From: Candidatus Westeberhardia cardiocondylae
GTDB taxonomy: Bacteria > Pseudomonadota > Gammaproteobacteria > Enterobacterales > Enterobacteriaceae
Length of the DNA: 64,000 nt
Reading direction: 5' to 3'
Assembly: GCA_024648785.1 (NCBI GenBank)
Contig: JABYQB010000002.1
Location: forward strand, 1 to 64,000
Shown: positions 30,734-41,461 of the stretch, piece by piece
Layout: the number at the start of each line of letters is the position of its first letter
How positions within the stretch are numbered: the first letter of the stretch is position 1
Position numbers and translations under genes: made by a program
The notes under the pieces: generated by a model
What the model was told of the DNA's origin: nothing
Databases searched by the model: none
Seen by the model: the letters and a program-made list of their open reading frames with translations, nothing else

Positions 30734-32683
30734 TTAATTTTTATTTAGTTTGTTTATTAAAATTGTATAATGTTTATTATTTTCTTGTGTAATAATGTAT
30801 TTAATTGACAAAATTATTGTATTTATTATTCCAAATATTGCCATCCACCAAATATGCCAGATTACACAGAAGCTAAATAGTAGAGTGAATATAGATATAA
30901 TAAATGGATAACTTGTATTTTTTACCATATTAATTGATTTATATACATTTTGTTTTTTATTATTTATATTTTTTGTTTTTTTTATTTCCCAAAAAATATC
31001 ATGTTTATTTTTAATGTTTGGTATAGAAACAAAATTATATGTTGGTGGTGGTGATGAAGTTAACCATTCAAGAGTTCTTCCATCCCAAGGATCACCTGTG
31101 ATGTCTATATTATTTTCTCTATTTTTTATACTAATAATTATTTGTATACATTGACATAATATTCCTGCTGTAATTATAATTACTCCTAAATTTGCAATAA
31201 TCAATAAGTTATGAAAATTTGTGTCAATTTGTTGGCTTAAACGTCTTGTCATCCCCATAAACCCAAGTATATATAATGGCATGAATGCTACATAAAATCC
31301 TGTTATCCATAAATAAAATGATATTTTACCCCAAATTTCATTTAATGTAAATCCAAAAGCTTTAGGGAACCAATATGTCATTCCAGAAAAACAACCAAAA
31401 ATTACACCACCTATTATAACATTATGAAAATGTGCAACCAGAAATAGACTATTATGTAAAATAAAGTTAGCCCCCGGTATTGATAATAAAATTCCACTCA
31501 TACCGCCAATTGAAAATGTTGTTATAAAACCTATTGCCCACAACATTGAAGAGTGAAATTTTATTTTTCCTTTATAAAGTGTGAATAACCAATTAAAAAT
31601 TTTTACTCCAGTAGGAATAGCAATAATCATTGTCATTATTCCAAAAAATGAGTTTACATCTGCTCCAGAACCCATTGTAAAAAAATGATGTAACCAGACA
31701 CAAAATGATAGTATTGTAATAGCTATTGTAGCCCAAATAAGTGATGTATAACCAAATAATCTTTTTTTTGAAAAAGTTGCAACAACTTCAGAAAAAATTC
31801 CAAACGCTGGAAGTATTAGAATATATACTTCTGGGTGCCCCCAAGCCCAGAATAAGTTAATATACATCATTGCGTTTCCGCTTTCGTTAGTAAAAAAATT
31901 GGTTTCTAAATATCGATCACATGTAAGTAAAGCAATTGTAACAGTTAAAATTGGAAAAGCAGTAACAATTAATATGTTTGAACATAAAGCAGTCCAAGTG
32001 AAAACTGGCATTTTCATTATTGGCATATTTTTTGTTCTCATGTGTAAAATAGTAGTGATAAAATTAATACCAGTTAAAGTAGTTCCTATACCTGATATTT
32101 GTATACTCCAAATCCAATAATCTACGCCAACACCAGGGCTATATTTTAATTCTGATAATGGTGGGTATGCTGTCCAACCAGTTTGAGCAAATTCACCTAT
32201 ACATAATGATAAATTTATTAATATTACACCTACTATGAATAACCAGAAACTTAGAGCATTTAGGAATGGGAAAGCCATATCTCTTGCACCAATTTGTAGT
32301 GGTACAATTAAATTTAATAATCCAATTAGAAAGGGTGTTGCCATAAATATTATCATAATTACGCCATGTGCTGTAATAATTTGATTGTAATGGTGTGGTG
32401 TTAAAAATCCTATTTCTCCATTTGATGCAAAAACTTGATGACTTCTCATCATAAGAGCATCAGAAAAACCACGTATGAACATTATTAATGATGTAATTAT
32501 ATACATAATTCCAATTTTTTTATGATCAACTGAAGTAATCCATTCCTCCCAAATGAATTTCCATTTTTTAAAATAGGTAATAATTGAAATTATAATTATA
32601 GAAATAGCAATTATTGAATATAATGTGTACATAATAATTGGTTCATTATATGGAATTGAATTAATTGATAGTTTTCCAAACAT
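30734..32683 (-). CDS. cyoB: Cytochrome bo3 ubiquinol oxidase subunit I
   Basis: Catalytic subunit that oxidises ubiquinol, reduces oxygen to water and pumps protons. All catalytic features of the 649-residue protein (E. coli 663) are visible: heme ligand in ITAHGVIM, D-channel Asp in IGARDMAFP, the CuB His-Tyr pair in [10 protein letters not shown], the His pair in [10 protein letters not shown]-channel Lys in IPTGVKIF, and the heme ligands in [12 protein letters not shown]. About fifteen hydrophobic helices. Preceded by AGGA. It sits 74 bases downstream of cyoA. An intact oxidase core in a symbiont this reduced points to aerobic energy production. Confidence 0.98.
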   Translation of the reverse strand: MFGKLSINSIPYNEPIIMYTLYSIIAISIIIISIITYFKKWKFIWEEWITSVDHKKIGIMYIITSLIMFIRGFSDALMMRSHQVFASNGEIGFLTPHHYNQIITAHGVIMIIFMATPFLIGLLNLIVPLQIGARDMAFPFLNALSFWLFIVGVILINLSLCIGEFAQTGWTAYPPLSELKYSPGVGVDYWIWSIQISGIGTTLTGINFITTILHMRTKNMPIMKMPVFTWTALCSNILIVTAFPILTVTIALLTCDRYLETNFFTNESGNAMMYINLFWAWGHPEVYILILPAFGIFSEVVATFSKKRLFGYTSLIWATIAITILSFCVWLHHFFTMGSGADVNSFFGIMTMIIAIPTGVKIFNWLFTLYKGKIKFHSSMLWAIGFITTFSIGGMSGILLSIPGANFILHNSLFLVAHFHNVIIGGVIFGCFSGMTYWFPKAFGFTLNEIWGKISFYLWITGFYVAFMPLYILGFMGMTRRLSQQIDTNFHNLLIIANLGVIIITAGILCQCIQIIISIKNRENNIDITGDPWDGRTLEWLTSSPPPTYNFVSIPNIKNKHDIFWEIKKTKNINNKKQNVYKSINMVKNTSYPFIISIFTLLFSFCVIWHIWWMAIFGIINTIILSIKYIITQENNKHYTILINKLNKN

Positions 32684-32757
32684 TTTTTTTCCTAATTTTT
32701 AATTATTTTTGTTCATTTAATGAAATTAAAAAGTGATAAATTTTTAAAAGTTAATTT

Positions 32758-33612
32758 TTAAATATTACATTGTTTATTATATTTGTTTAATATTTCATGA
32801 AATAAATTTAATTTAACATGAGAAAAATATTTTGGAATGTCATTTATTGTTGGTTGTTCCAATTTTTTGTAATTTTCTGTATTTAATATATTTGGAGAAT
32901 TTTTTATATTTTTAATCCAATTTTCAAATTCGATTTTGTTTTTTGTTACTGTTACATAAAATTTCATTCCAGAAAATCCTTCACCACTAAAATTTGATGA
33001 TATACCATGATATTTACCTGGTTTATTTGATATTAAATATAAAGTTGAATTCATTCCGTTCATAGCATAAATTTGACTTCCTAATTGTGGAATAAAAAAA
33101 GAATTCATAACAGAATTAGAAGTAATTTGAAATTTTATTGGAATATTTTTTGGAAAATAAATTTCATTAATAGTAGCAATATTATATTTTGGGTAAATAA
33201 ATAACCACTTCCAATCTAAAGAAACAACTTGAATTATAATTGGTTTTTTTTCTGATTCTATTGGTTTATTAGGATCTAATTTATGTGTTGATATCCATGT
33301 TAAAATTGATAAAAATAAAATTACAAAAATTGGTATAATCCATATTGTAAGTTCAATTTTATTAGATTTATTCCAATTTGGTTGATAATTGCTAATTTTA
33401 TTAGATTCCCGATATTTAATACAGAAGATAAATTTCATAAAAATAACTGGTATAATAATCATTAACATTACTAATATAGTAATTAGTATTAGAGATTTTT
33501 CTTCTTCTCCAATATTTCCTTTTGGGTTCATCAGTACAATGTTATTTGAGCAACCGCTTAATAATATTGATATTATAGATAGGATAAAAATTTTTATTTT
33601 TTTTATTTTCAT
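32758..33612 (-). CDS. cyoA: Cytochrome bo3 ubiquinol oxidase subunit II
   Basis: Subunit II of the bo3 oxidase, a lipoprotein with a periplasmic cupredoxin fold lacking the CuA site of cytochrome c oxidases. The 284 residues (E. coli 315) start with a signal peptide and lipobox LLSGC with Cys21, two transmembrane helices, then SLDWKWLFIYP, NSVMNSFFIPQLGSQIYAMNG and GFSGMKFYVT. First gene of cyoABCDE; its promoter should lie in the 33613-34129 spacer shared with clpP. Confidence 0.96.
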   Translation of the reverse strand: MKIKKIKIFILSIISILLSGCSNNIVLMNPKGNIGEEEKSLILITILVMLMIIIPVIFMKFIFCIKYRESNKISNYQPNWNKSNKIELTIWIIPIFVILFLSILTWISTHKLDPNKPIESEKKPIIIQVVSLDWKWLFIYPKYNIATINEIYFPKNIPIKFQITSNSVMNSFFIPQLGSQIYAMNGMNSTLYLISNKPGKYHGISSNFSGEGFSGMKFYVTVTKNKIEFENWIKNIKNSPNILNTENYKKLEQPTINDIPKYFSHVKLNLFHEILNKYNKQCNI

Positions 33613-34129
33613 ATTAATATCTTTAAATATTTCAAATACCTCTGTTTTTAATTGTACGTAAAAAATATTGTTGTGTAAATATTTATCGTATTTTATTAAA
33701 TATATTTAGTGATTATCTAAGTATTCAAAATTTATTTTTGTAAGTATTTATTGAAATTTATTTTATTATTTTATATTTTACAAATATACTAATGTTATTA
33801 GGTTTAATCTATTTTATTTTTTTCAATTTTATTAAAATTTGTTTTGTATATAAAAATTTTTATTTCAATAAATTTTTTATATTTATAATTATTTTATTTG
33901 TTTTATATTTTTATGTAAATATTTATTGTGTTATTAAATTTGATATATTAATTTTATATTTAAAGTTTTTATTCATTAATTTTTAATATTTGTATTATTT
34001 ATAGTTTTTCACTATATTTAGATAGTTATTATTATTTTTATTTGAAATTAATATAATTTTTATTTTAATATATATAATATTTCATTTTTAATTTATTAAT
34101 GTTTTTGTTATTTTAGAGGTAATTATTAA
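33613..34129. other. Divergent spacer between cyoA and clpP
   Basis: Holds the promoters of the cyo operon and of clpP-clpX. In E. coli the genes ampG, yajG, bolA and tig lie here; none is readable. A T-rich 64-codon open stretch at 33792-33986 has no ribosome site and no recognisable sequence. Confidence 0.5.
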
Positions 34130-34744
34130 ATGATTAATTATGAATATAAAAAATTGTTTTCAAATTTTATTCCTGTTATTACAGAAAATACAGTACATGG
34201 TAGGTATTCATATGACATTTTTTCTCGTCTTTTGAGGGAAAGAATTATATTTGTTACAGGATATATTGAAGATTGTATGGCTAATTTGATTATTGCTCAA
34301 TTAATGTATTTGGAATCAGAAGATGCAAATAAAGATATTTCTTTATATATTAATTCTCCTGGAGGAATCATTACTTCTGGTATGTCTATTTATGATACAA
34401 TGCAATTTATTGAACCAAATGTATGTACTTTTTGTGTGGGTCAAGCTTCTTCTATGGCTGCATTTCTTTTATCTTCTGGAGCTAAAGGAAAGCGTTTTTG
34501 TTTGCCAAATGCAAGAATAATGATTCATCAACCTATTGGTAGTTTTAGAGGACAAGCTACAGATATTGCAATTCATGCTAAGGAAATTTTGAAAATTAAA
34601 AAACGAATTAATGAATTAATGTCTAAAAATACTGGTCAATCTGTAAAGAAAATAGAAATTGATACTGATCGTGATTGCTTTTTGTCTTGTGAAGAAGCAA
34701 TAGAATATGGAATAATAGATGTTGTTTTGTCAAAACGTATTTAA
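34130..34744 (+). CDS. clpP: ATP-dependent Clp protease proteolytic subunit
   Basis: Serine peptidase forming the tetradecameric chamber of ClpXP. The 204 residues (E. coli 207) carry the catalytic triad Ser108 (GQASSMAA), His133 (MIHQP) and Asp182 (DTDRDCFL), each offset by three from E. coli, plus [19 protein letters not shown] strong AGAGGT site precedes the ATG. Followed by clpX, as in E. coli; the trigger-factor gene tig that normally precedes it is missing. Confidence 0.97.
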   Translation: MINYEYKKLFSNFIPVITENTVHGRYSYDIFSRLLRERIIFVTGYIEDCMANLIIAQLMYLESEDANKDISLYINSPGGIITSGMSIYDTMQFIEPNVCTFCVGQASSMAAFLLSSGAKGKRFCLPNARIMIHQPIGSFRGQATDIAIHAKEILKIKKRINELMSKNTGQSVKKIEIDTDRDCFLSCEEAIEYGIIDVVLSKRI

Positions 34745-34858
34745 AAATTAAGTTGTTTATTTTTTTTAAAATGAAAATATTTTATTGAATTTAAAATTAT
34801 TAAAATTTTTATAATATTTTATGAATGTTTTATTTTTTCATATTTTAAAGAGGTTTAT

Positions 34859-36115
34859 ATGATAGATAAATATCATATTGATACTAAAGAATTATTTTGT
34901 TGTTCATTTTGTTTAAAGAATAAAAATGAAGTTTGTATGTTAATATCTATTTCTTCTATGTATATATGTAATGAATGTGTGGATGTATGTAATAATGTTA
35001 TTTATGAAGAAAATATGAAAACTAATTTTAATATTTTTAAAGAAAATGTTTCTATGACTCCTTGTAAAATTTATGATTATTTAGATAATTATGTTGTTTC
35101 TCAAAATAGGGCAAAAAAAGTATTGTCAGTAGCGCTATATAATCATTATAAAAGATTGAAAAATGTATTTTCTAAAAAAAAATTTTTTGATTTTGGAAAA
35201 AGTAATATTTTGTTAATTGGTCCTACTGGTTGTGGTAAAACTTTAATAGTTAAGGTACTGTCTCGTTGTTTAAATATTCCATGTGTAATAGCTGATGCTA
35301 CATCTTTAACGGAGGCTGGGTATGTAGGAGAAGATGTTGAAAGTATTATTCAAAAAGTTTTACAAATATGTAATTATGATATAAAAAAATCTGAAAATAG
35401 TATTATATATATTGACGAAATTGATAAAATTTCTCGTAAATCATATAATCCTTCTATTACTCGTGATGTTTCAGGAGAGGGTGTTCAACAAGCATTATTG
35501 AAAATAATAGAAGGAACTATAGCTTCTGTACCTCCGAAAGGTGGACGTAAACATCCTCAACAAGAGTTTTTACATGTAAATACTTCAAAAATTTTATTTA
35601 TTTGTGGAGGTACATTTTTGGGTTTAGATAAAATCATTGAAAAAAGAATAAATTCTAATGTTAGTATTGGTTTTTCTGCGTCATTAAAAAAAAATAATTT
35701 AAATAATGATATTTATGAAAATATATTTGAACAAGTTAATACAGAAGATTTAATAAAATTTGGTTTTATTCCAGAATTTATTGGTCGTTTTTCAATAATT
35801 GTATCTTTACATGGTTTAAATGAAGAAATTTTAAAGAAAATATTAATTACTCCTAAAAATTCTTTAATTGACGAATATAAAGAATTGTTTAATTTTGAAA
35901 ATGTGGAATTAGAATTTTCTGATTGTGCTTTATCTGCAATTGCAAAAAAAGCTTTAGTTCGCAATATTGGTGCTAGAGGATTAAGAAGTGTTTTAGAAGA
36001 TATATTGATGGACACTATGTATGAATTGCCATCCAAACATGGAGTAAGGAAAGTTATTGTTAATGAAAAAGTTGTGTTTGGAGAAATTAAACCTTTTTTA
36101 GTTTATAATGATTAA
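34859..36115 (+). CDS. clpX: Clp protease ATP-binding subunit ClpX
   Basis: AAA+ unfoldase that feeds substrates to ClpP. The 418 residues (E. coli 424) include the N-terminal zinc-binding domain with CSFC and CNEC, Walker A GPTGCGKT, the TEAGYVGEDVES pore-proximal block, Walker B IIYIDEIDK, DVSGEGVQQALLKIIEGT, and sensor 2 IGARGLRSVLE. The ClpP-binding IGF loop appears as IGF in SIGFSASL. AGAGG precedes the start. 114 bases after clpP, probably one operon. Confidence 0.97.
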   Translation: MIDKYHIDTKELFCCSFCLKNKNEVCMLISISSMYICNECVDVCNNVIYEENMKTNFNIFKENVSMTPCKIYDYLDNYVVSQNRAKKVLSVALYNHYKRLKNVFSKKKFFDFGKSNILLIGPTGCGKTLIVKVLSRCLNIPCVIADATSLTEAGYVGEDVESIIQKVLQICNYDIKKSENSIIYIDEIDKISRKSYNPSITRDVSGEGVQQALLKIIEGTIASVPPKGGRKHPQQEFLHVNTSKILFICGGTFLGLDKIIEKRINSNVSIGFSASLKKNNLNNDIYENIFEQVNTEDLIKFGFIPEFIGRFSIIVSLHGLNEEILKKILITPKNSLIDEYKELFNFENVELEFSDCALSAIAKKALVRNIGARGLRSVLEDILMDTMYELPSKHGVRKVIVNEKVVFGEIKPFLVYND

Positions 36116-36385
36116 TTTAATTTATTAAATTTATAAATTAATATTTTGTTTATATTTTATAAATATTATAATATTTATTATTGATAATATTTAAATTTTT
36201 ATAAAAATTAAATATTTTGTTTTGTGATCATGTGTATATGTTGATTATGGATATCGTTTCAAAAATTTGTTTATATTTTAAATATTGTTAAATATTTCAT
36301 TTAATGAAGTACTTTATAAGTATATTTAACAAAAATTAATATTTATTAATTTTTGTTTAATTTTATTAAAGAGAGAACAAGTAGT

Positions 36386-38722
36386 ATGCATGGTATATCT
36401 TCTGAAAAAATAGAGATTCCTGTTTTACCTTTACGTGATGTTGTAGTATACCCTAATATGATTATTCCATTATTTGTTGGCAGAGAGAAATCTATTCGTT
36501 GTTTAGAAATATCTATGAATAATGATAAGAAAATTATGTTAGTAGCTCAAAAAGAAGCATCAAATGATAATCCTGGTGTAGATGATTTGTTTTCGGTTGG
36601 AACCGTATCATGTATACTTCAAATGCTTAAATTACCTGACGGAACAGTAAAAGTATTAGTTGAGGGATTAGCACGTGCTAAAATTATTACATTGTCAGAT
36701 ATTGGTGATCATTTTGTTGCTACAATAAGTTATTTTGATAATTTTGTTTTAGATGAACGTGAACAATGTGTGTTAATGCGTACAGCTGTAGATCAATTTG
36801 AGGGATATATTAAACTAAATAAAAAAATACCTGTTGAAGTTTTAAGTTCATTAAATTCTATAGAAGAAGCTACTAGATTAGCTGATACTATTGCTGCACA
36901 TATGCCACTTAAATTATCTGATAAACAATCAGTATTAGAAATGAATGATGTTAGTAAGAGATTAGAATATTTGATGTCTATTATGGAGAATGAAATTGAT
37001 TTATTACATATAGAACAACGTATTAGAAATCGTGTTAAAAAACAAATGGAAAAGAGTCAAAGAGAATATTATTTAAATGAACAAATGAAGGCTATTCAGA
37101 AAGAATTGAATGAAATAGATAATGTTTCAAATGAACATGAATTATTAAAAAGAAAAATAAAAAACACAAAGTTGTCTTTAGAAGCTCGTGAAAAGATTGA
37201 GTCAGAATTTAAGAAATTAAAGTTAATGTCCCCTATATCTGCAGAGGCAACTGTTGTTAGGAGTTATATTGATTGGATGTTGTTAGTGCCTTGGTGTATA
37301 AGAAGTAAAGTGAAAAAAAATTTAATTAAAGCACAGGAAGTTCTTGATAGAGATCATTATGGTTTAGATAAAGTAAAAGATCGTATTTTAGAATATTTAT
37401 CAGTTCAAACTAGAACGCGTAAAATTAAGGGTCCTATTTTGTGTTTAGTTGGCCCCCCAGGTGTAGGTAAAACTTCTTTGGGTAAATCTATTGCTAAAGC
37501 TACTGGAAGAAAATATATAAGAATGGCATTAGGTGGGGTAAGAGATGAAGCTGAAATACGTGGTCATCGTAGAACTTATATTGGGTCTATGCCAGGAAAG
37601 ATTATTCAAAAAATATCTAGTATTGGTGTGAATAATCCATTGTTTTTGTTAGATGAGATAGATAAGATGTCTCATGATATGAGGGGAGATCCTGCATCAG
37701 CATTATTAGAAGTATTAGATCCTGAGCAAAATGTTTCTTTTAATGATCATTATTTAGAAGTGGATTATGATTTATCTTCTGTTATGTTTGTTGCTACATC
37801 TAATTCAATGAATATACCTTTACCATTACTTGATAGGATGGAGGTTATTTATTTATCAAGTTATACTGAGGAAGAAAAATTAAACATTTCTAGGAAGTAT
37901 TTATTATTTAAACAGATGCGTCGTAATGCTTTAAAAAAAAAAGAATTAATAGTAAAAGATGATGTATTTTTGGAAATTATACGTTATTACACAAGAGAAT
38001 CTGGTGTAAGAAATTTAGAGAGAGAAATTTCAAGATTGTGTAGAAAGTCTGTAAAGATGTTATTAATGGATAAATCTAATAAAGTTATTACTATTGATAT
38101 TAAAAATTTAAAAAATTTTTTGGGTGTAAAACGTTTTACTTATGGCATGATAGATAAGGAAAATAGAATTGGTCAAGTTACTGGGTTAGCATGGACAGAG
38201 GTAGGAGGGGATTTGTTAACTATTGAAGCTGCGTGTGTACCAGGAAAAGGAAAATTAAATTATACTGGGTCTCTTGGTGAAGTAATGCAAGAATCTATTC
38301 AGGCTGCATTGACTGTAGTACGTTCTTGTTCTGATAAGCTTGGAATTAATTCAAATTTTTATGAAAATAAAGATATTCATGTTCATGTTCCAGAAGGAGC
38401 TACTCCTAAAGACGGTCCAAGTGCTGGTGTTGCAGTGTGTACTGCGTTAGTTTCTTGTTTGACTGGTAATCCAGTTAAATCTAATGTTGCTATGACAGGT
38501 GAAATTACCTTACATGGTCAAATATTACAAATTGGAGGTTTGAAAGAAAAGTTGTTAGCAGCTCATCGTGGTGGAATTACATTGGTATTGATTCCATATG
38601 ATAATAAACGAGATTTGGAAGATGTGTCTTCTGTTGTTATTAATAATTTGGATATTTGTTTTGTGAAACATATTGATGAAGTATTAGAATTAGCATTACA
38701 AAATTCTACATGTTGTGTATAA
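36386..38722 (+). CDS. lon: ATP-dependent protease La
   Basis: Cytoplasmic AAA+ protease degrading damaged and regulatory proteins. The 778 residues (E. coli 784) are highly conserved: N-terminal LON domain (IPVLPLRDVVVYPNMIIPLFVG), coiled-coil region with KKQMEKSQREYYLNEQMKAI, Walker A GPPGVGKTS, FLLDEIDK, and the protease domain with catalytic Ser in KDGPSAG and Lys in GGLKEKLLAAHR. The ATG at 36386 follows GAGAG; 11 upstream codons are open. It contains an in-frame run of ten A at 37933-37942. It follows clpX as in E. coli. Confidence 0.97.
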   Translation: MHGISSEKIEIPVLPLRDVVVYPNMIIPLFVGREKSIRCLEISMNNDKKIMLVAQKEASNDNPGVDDLFSVGTVSCILQMLKLPDGTVKVLVEGLARAKIITLSDIGDHFVATISYFDNFVLDEREQCVLMRTAVDQFEGYIKLNKKIPVEVLSSLNSIEEATRLADTIAAHMPLKLSDKQSVLEMNDVSKRLEYLMSIMENEIDLLHIEQRIRNRVKKQMEKSQREYYLNEQMKAIQKELNEIDNVSNEHELLKRKIKNTKLSLEAREKIESEFKKLKLMSPISAEATVVRSYIDWMLLVPWCIRSKVKKNLIKAQEVLDRDHYGLDKVKDRILEYLSVQTRTRKIKGPILCLVGPPGVGKTSLGKSIAKATGRKYIRMALGGVRDEAEIRGHRRTYIGSMPGKIIQKISSIGVNNPLFLLDEIDKMSHDMRGDPASALLEVLDPEQNVSFNDHYLEVDYDLSSVMFVATSNSMNIPLPLLDRMEVIYLSSYTEEEKLNISRKYLLFKQMRRNALKKKELIVKDDVFLEIIRYYTRESGVRNLEREISRLCRKSVKMLLMDKSNKVITIDIKNLKNFLGVKRFTYGMIDKENRIGQVTGLAWTEVGGDLLTIEAACVPGKGKLNYTGSLGEVMQESIQAALTVVRSCSDKLGINSNFYENKDIHVHVPEGATPKDGPSAGVAVCTALVSCLTGNPVKSNVAMTGEITLHGQILQIGGLKEKLLAAHRGGITLVLIPYDNKRDLEDVSSVVINNLDICFVKHIDEVLELALQNSTCCV

Positions 38723-39684
38723 AATATTAAAATATTAAATTTAATCTAAAATATAATTATGTTTTATGTAAATTTTTTATTTTATAAATTTTATGATATT
38801 TTATAATGTATAATATTTTTTTACATTATATTTTATAATATTTTCATACTTTTGTTGTAATATTTTTTTGTTTGTTATTAATTAATTTTAATATTTTAGT
38901 CATTTATATATTTTAAAATTTTGTTTATTATTTTGAAATTTTATTATTTTTTATTTTATATAATTAAAATTAATTAATAATTTGATTTGTTTATTTTTTT
39001 AAATATTTTTACTTTTATGTAATTTATTAAATGCAAATATTATTTTTATATTTTTCTAATTTTTTTTATATTATTGTATATTTTGTTGTTTAATTTTATA
39101 TCTATAATAATGTTATTAAATTTTTAATTTTTAAATTAAAATGAGATATTTTAGATTTTCTAGTTTTTTAATTATTTTTTTCATTTTTATTTTTGTTTTA
39201 ACTGAAATAAGTAAGTATTTATTTTATTAATTTAATAGTATTAAACTATTGTATAGTTAATGAGAATAAAAGAAATTATGCAAAAAATATTATTTAATTT
39301 AAATTATTAATATATTATTTGAAATACTTGAAAAGTTTTTATTATTTATTTTGATTAATGAGATAAGTATATAAATTTATTTATAAAGTTTTTATTTATA
39401 TGTTTATAAATACATTTTATATATTGAAAAAGTTTTAAAATTAAAATACTAATATATTAGTATGTTTTGTATTATATTAGTATGAAAAATTTTAATAATT
39501 TATGTTATTAAATATTTGAATAATTTCTTTTATGTTGATATTGTTTTTGTAAGTTTATATTTAAATATATGTTACTTTTGTAATTCTCTTTTTTTTAAAT
39601 TTTATGTGGTATGTTAATATTGTTTTTATATTTATGTATTTTATTACAATTTAATATATATTAAATTAAATATATTTTAAAAAT
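38723..39684. other. 0.96-kb spacer between lon and miaA
   Basis: Longest gene-free stretch in the window. lon and miaA are far apart in E. coli, so a rearrangement junction should lie here; hupB (after lon) and mutL (before miaA) are both unreadable. Sequence is low-complexity A/T with no strong dyad or open frame. Likely fully decayed DNA. Confidence 0.5.
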
Positions 39685-40620
39685 ATGGTAAGTTATTTGA
39701 AAATTATTTTTTTGATCGGTCCTACTTCTTCTGGAAAAACTGATCTTTCTGTGTTATTAGGTCGTAGATTGCCAATAGAAATTATAAGTGTGGATTCCGC
39801 AATGGTTTATCGTGGAATGGATATTGGTACTGCAAAACCATCTTATAAAGATTTGTTAGATATTCCACATAGATTAATTAATATTTGTGATCCAATTGAT
39901 AGTTATTCTGTATTTGAGTTTTACAAAGATTCTGTTAAAGCAATACATGATATTATTAAACGCGGTCGAATTCCTATGTTAGTTGGAGGTAGTATGTTTT
40001 ATTTTAAATCTTTATTTAGTGGTGGATTTTCTGTTTTACCATCTAATAATAAAGAAATAAGATTATATATTAGTAATAAGGCAAATAAGATTGGATGGAA
40101 AAAAATGTATCAAAAATTAAAAAAAATTGATTTTACTTCAGCATGTCGTATTCACCCTAATGATATACAGAGAATATCTAGAGCTTTGGAAGTTTTTTTT
40201 GTTTCTGGTAAAACAATTACAGAATTAAGTAAAAATTTTTTAAAAAATTCTATTTTTGATAAATATAAGACATATAAATTTATTGTTTTTCCTTATAATA
40301 AAAGTTTATTACATAAACGTATTGAAAGAAGATTTTATGATATGTTATCCTTGGGATTTGAAAATGAGGTGCGTTTGTTATTTTCTAGAGGTGATCTTAC
40401 TGAAAATATGCCTTCAATGAAATGTATTGGTTATCGTCAAATGTTGTTGTATATTACTGGAAGTATTAATTATAACGATATGATAAATAGAGCTATTTTT
40501 GCAACTAAGAATCTTGCAAAACGTCAAATTACTTGGATAAAAAAATGGAATAATTTTTATTGTTTAGATTCTGAAAATATTTTTGAATCACTTGATAAGG
40601 TGTTAAGAATTGTTCTTTGA
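39685..40620 (+). CDS. miaA: tRNA dimethylallyltransferase
   Basis: Adds a dimethylallyl group to A37 of tRNAs that read codons starting with U. The 311 residues (E. coli 316) show the P-loop LIGPTSSGKTDLSV, IISVDSAMVYRGMDIGTAKPS, DIPHRLI, the VGGSMFYFKSL substrate segment, HPNDIQRISRALEV and KCIGYRQML, then LAKRQITWI. Followed by hfq as in E. coli. With DNA this rich in A/T, U-starting codons are abundant, which may explain retention. Confidence 0.96.
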   Translation: MVSYLKIIFLIGPTSSGKTDLSVLLGRRLPIEIISVDSAMVYRGMDIGTAKPSYKDLLDIPHRLINICDPIDSYSVFEFYKDSVKAIHDIIKRGRIPMLVGGSMFYFKSLFSGGFSVLPSNNKEIRLYISNKANKIGWKKMYQKLKKIDFTSACRIHPNDIQRISRALEVFFVSGKTITELSKNFLKNSIFDKYKTYKFIVFPYNKSLLHKRIERRFYDMLSLGFENEVRLLFSRGDLTENMPSMKCIGYRQMLLYITGSINYNDMINRAIFATKNLAKRQITWIKKWNNFYCLDSENIFESLDKVLRIVL

Positions 40621-40754
40621 GTAATATTTATTTTATTAAATAATATGGATATTGTGTTGTTATATATTAGATTTTAATGTGTATAATATTTAATATAATA
40701 TAAATTTTATATATGAATTATAAGATAAATAAAATATGTAAGGAAACATTAATT

Positions 40755-41063
40755 GTGAAAGGAAAATCTTTACAAGATCCATTTTTAAATACATTGCGAC
40801 GTGAACGTGTACCTGTTTCGATTTATTTAATAAATGGTATAAAGTTAGAGGGTAAAATTGAATCTTTTGATGTATTTGTTATTCTTTTAAAGAATACAGT
40901 TAGTCAAATAATTTATAAACATGCTATTTCTACTGTTGTACCCGCTCGTTCCATATTATATTATAATGATAATGTGAATAGTGGTAATTTTAACAATTAT
41001 AAAAAAAATACAATATTTTCACAATCACGAGTTAGTGTGTTAAATAAGTTATCTAAAATATAA
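40755..41063 (+). CDS. hfq: RNA chaperone Hfq
   Basis: Sm-like hexameric RNA-binding protein assisting small RNA-mRNA pairing. The Sm1 and Sm2 motifs are nearly identical to E. coli: [34 protein letters not shown] and [13 protein letters not shown] start it at the GTG at 40755 (103 residues; E. coli 102) because AAGGA lies ten bases before it and the family begins right there; an ATG at 40713 in the same frame has no ribosome site. The C-terminal tail is diverged and Asn/Ser-rich. hflX, which follows in E. coli, is gone. Confidence 0.9.
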   Translation: MKGKSLQDPFLNTLRRERVPVSIYLINGIKLEGKIESFDVFVILLKNTVSQIIYKHAISTVVPARSILYYNDNVNSGNFNNYKKNTIFSQSRVSVLNKLSKI

Positions 41064-41461
41064 TTTTATCAAATTTAATTTTGTTAGAATTTAAAATGTT
41101 AATGTTATATTTTTTAAGAAAAATGCATTATTTTAATGTATTTATGGAAATTATTTATGTATATTGATATTTAATAGATATTACATAATTAGTATTTATT
41201 AAAAATTTTAATGTATATTGTTTATTCTTATATTAAAATAATTATAATTTATTTAAGTTTATTTTTTAATAACATTAATTTAATATTAAATATTTTATTT
41301 ATTTGTATGTTATTTATAAAATTTTTCAATTTTGTTATTTTTTAATAAAAAATTTTTTATAAATATATATTTTATATATTATAAGTATATTTAGTTTTTG
41401 GTGTTTAATTAATAGAATAATAAAAAATTTTAAATTATTAAATAAAAGCGTTGTATCTTAT
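41064..41461. other. Spacer between hfq and hflK
   Basis: Replaces hflX of E. coli. It holds copy 2 of the 25-base repeat (41071-41095) eight bases after the hfq stop; the rest is A/T sequence with no readable remnant. Confidence 0.55.
41071..41095. repeat. 25-nt direct repeat, copy 2
   Basis: Exact match to 8061-8085. Placed just after the hfq stop codon, where a transcript end would be expected; the imperfect dyad TTTAATT/AATTTAAA could be a weak hairpin, but no long T-run follows. Confidence 0.5.

Noticed and set aside
33792-33986. 64-codon hydrophobic open frame between cyoA and clpP
   Set aside because: No ribosome site, no conserved residues; T-rich spacer giving Phe/Ile/Leu by composition.
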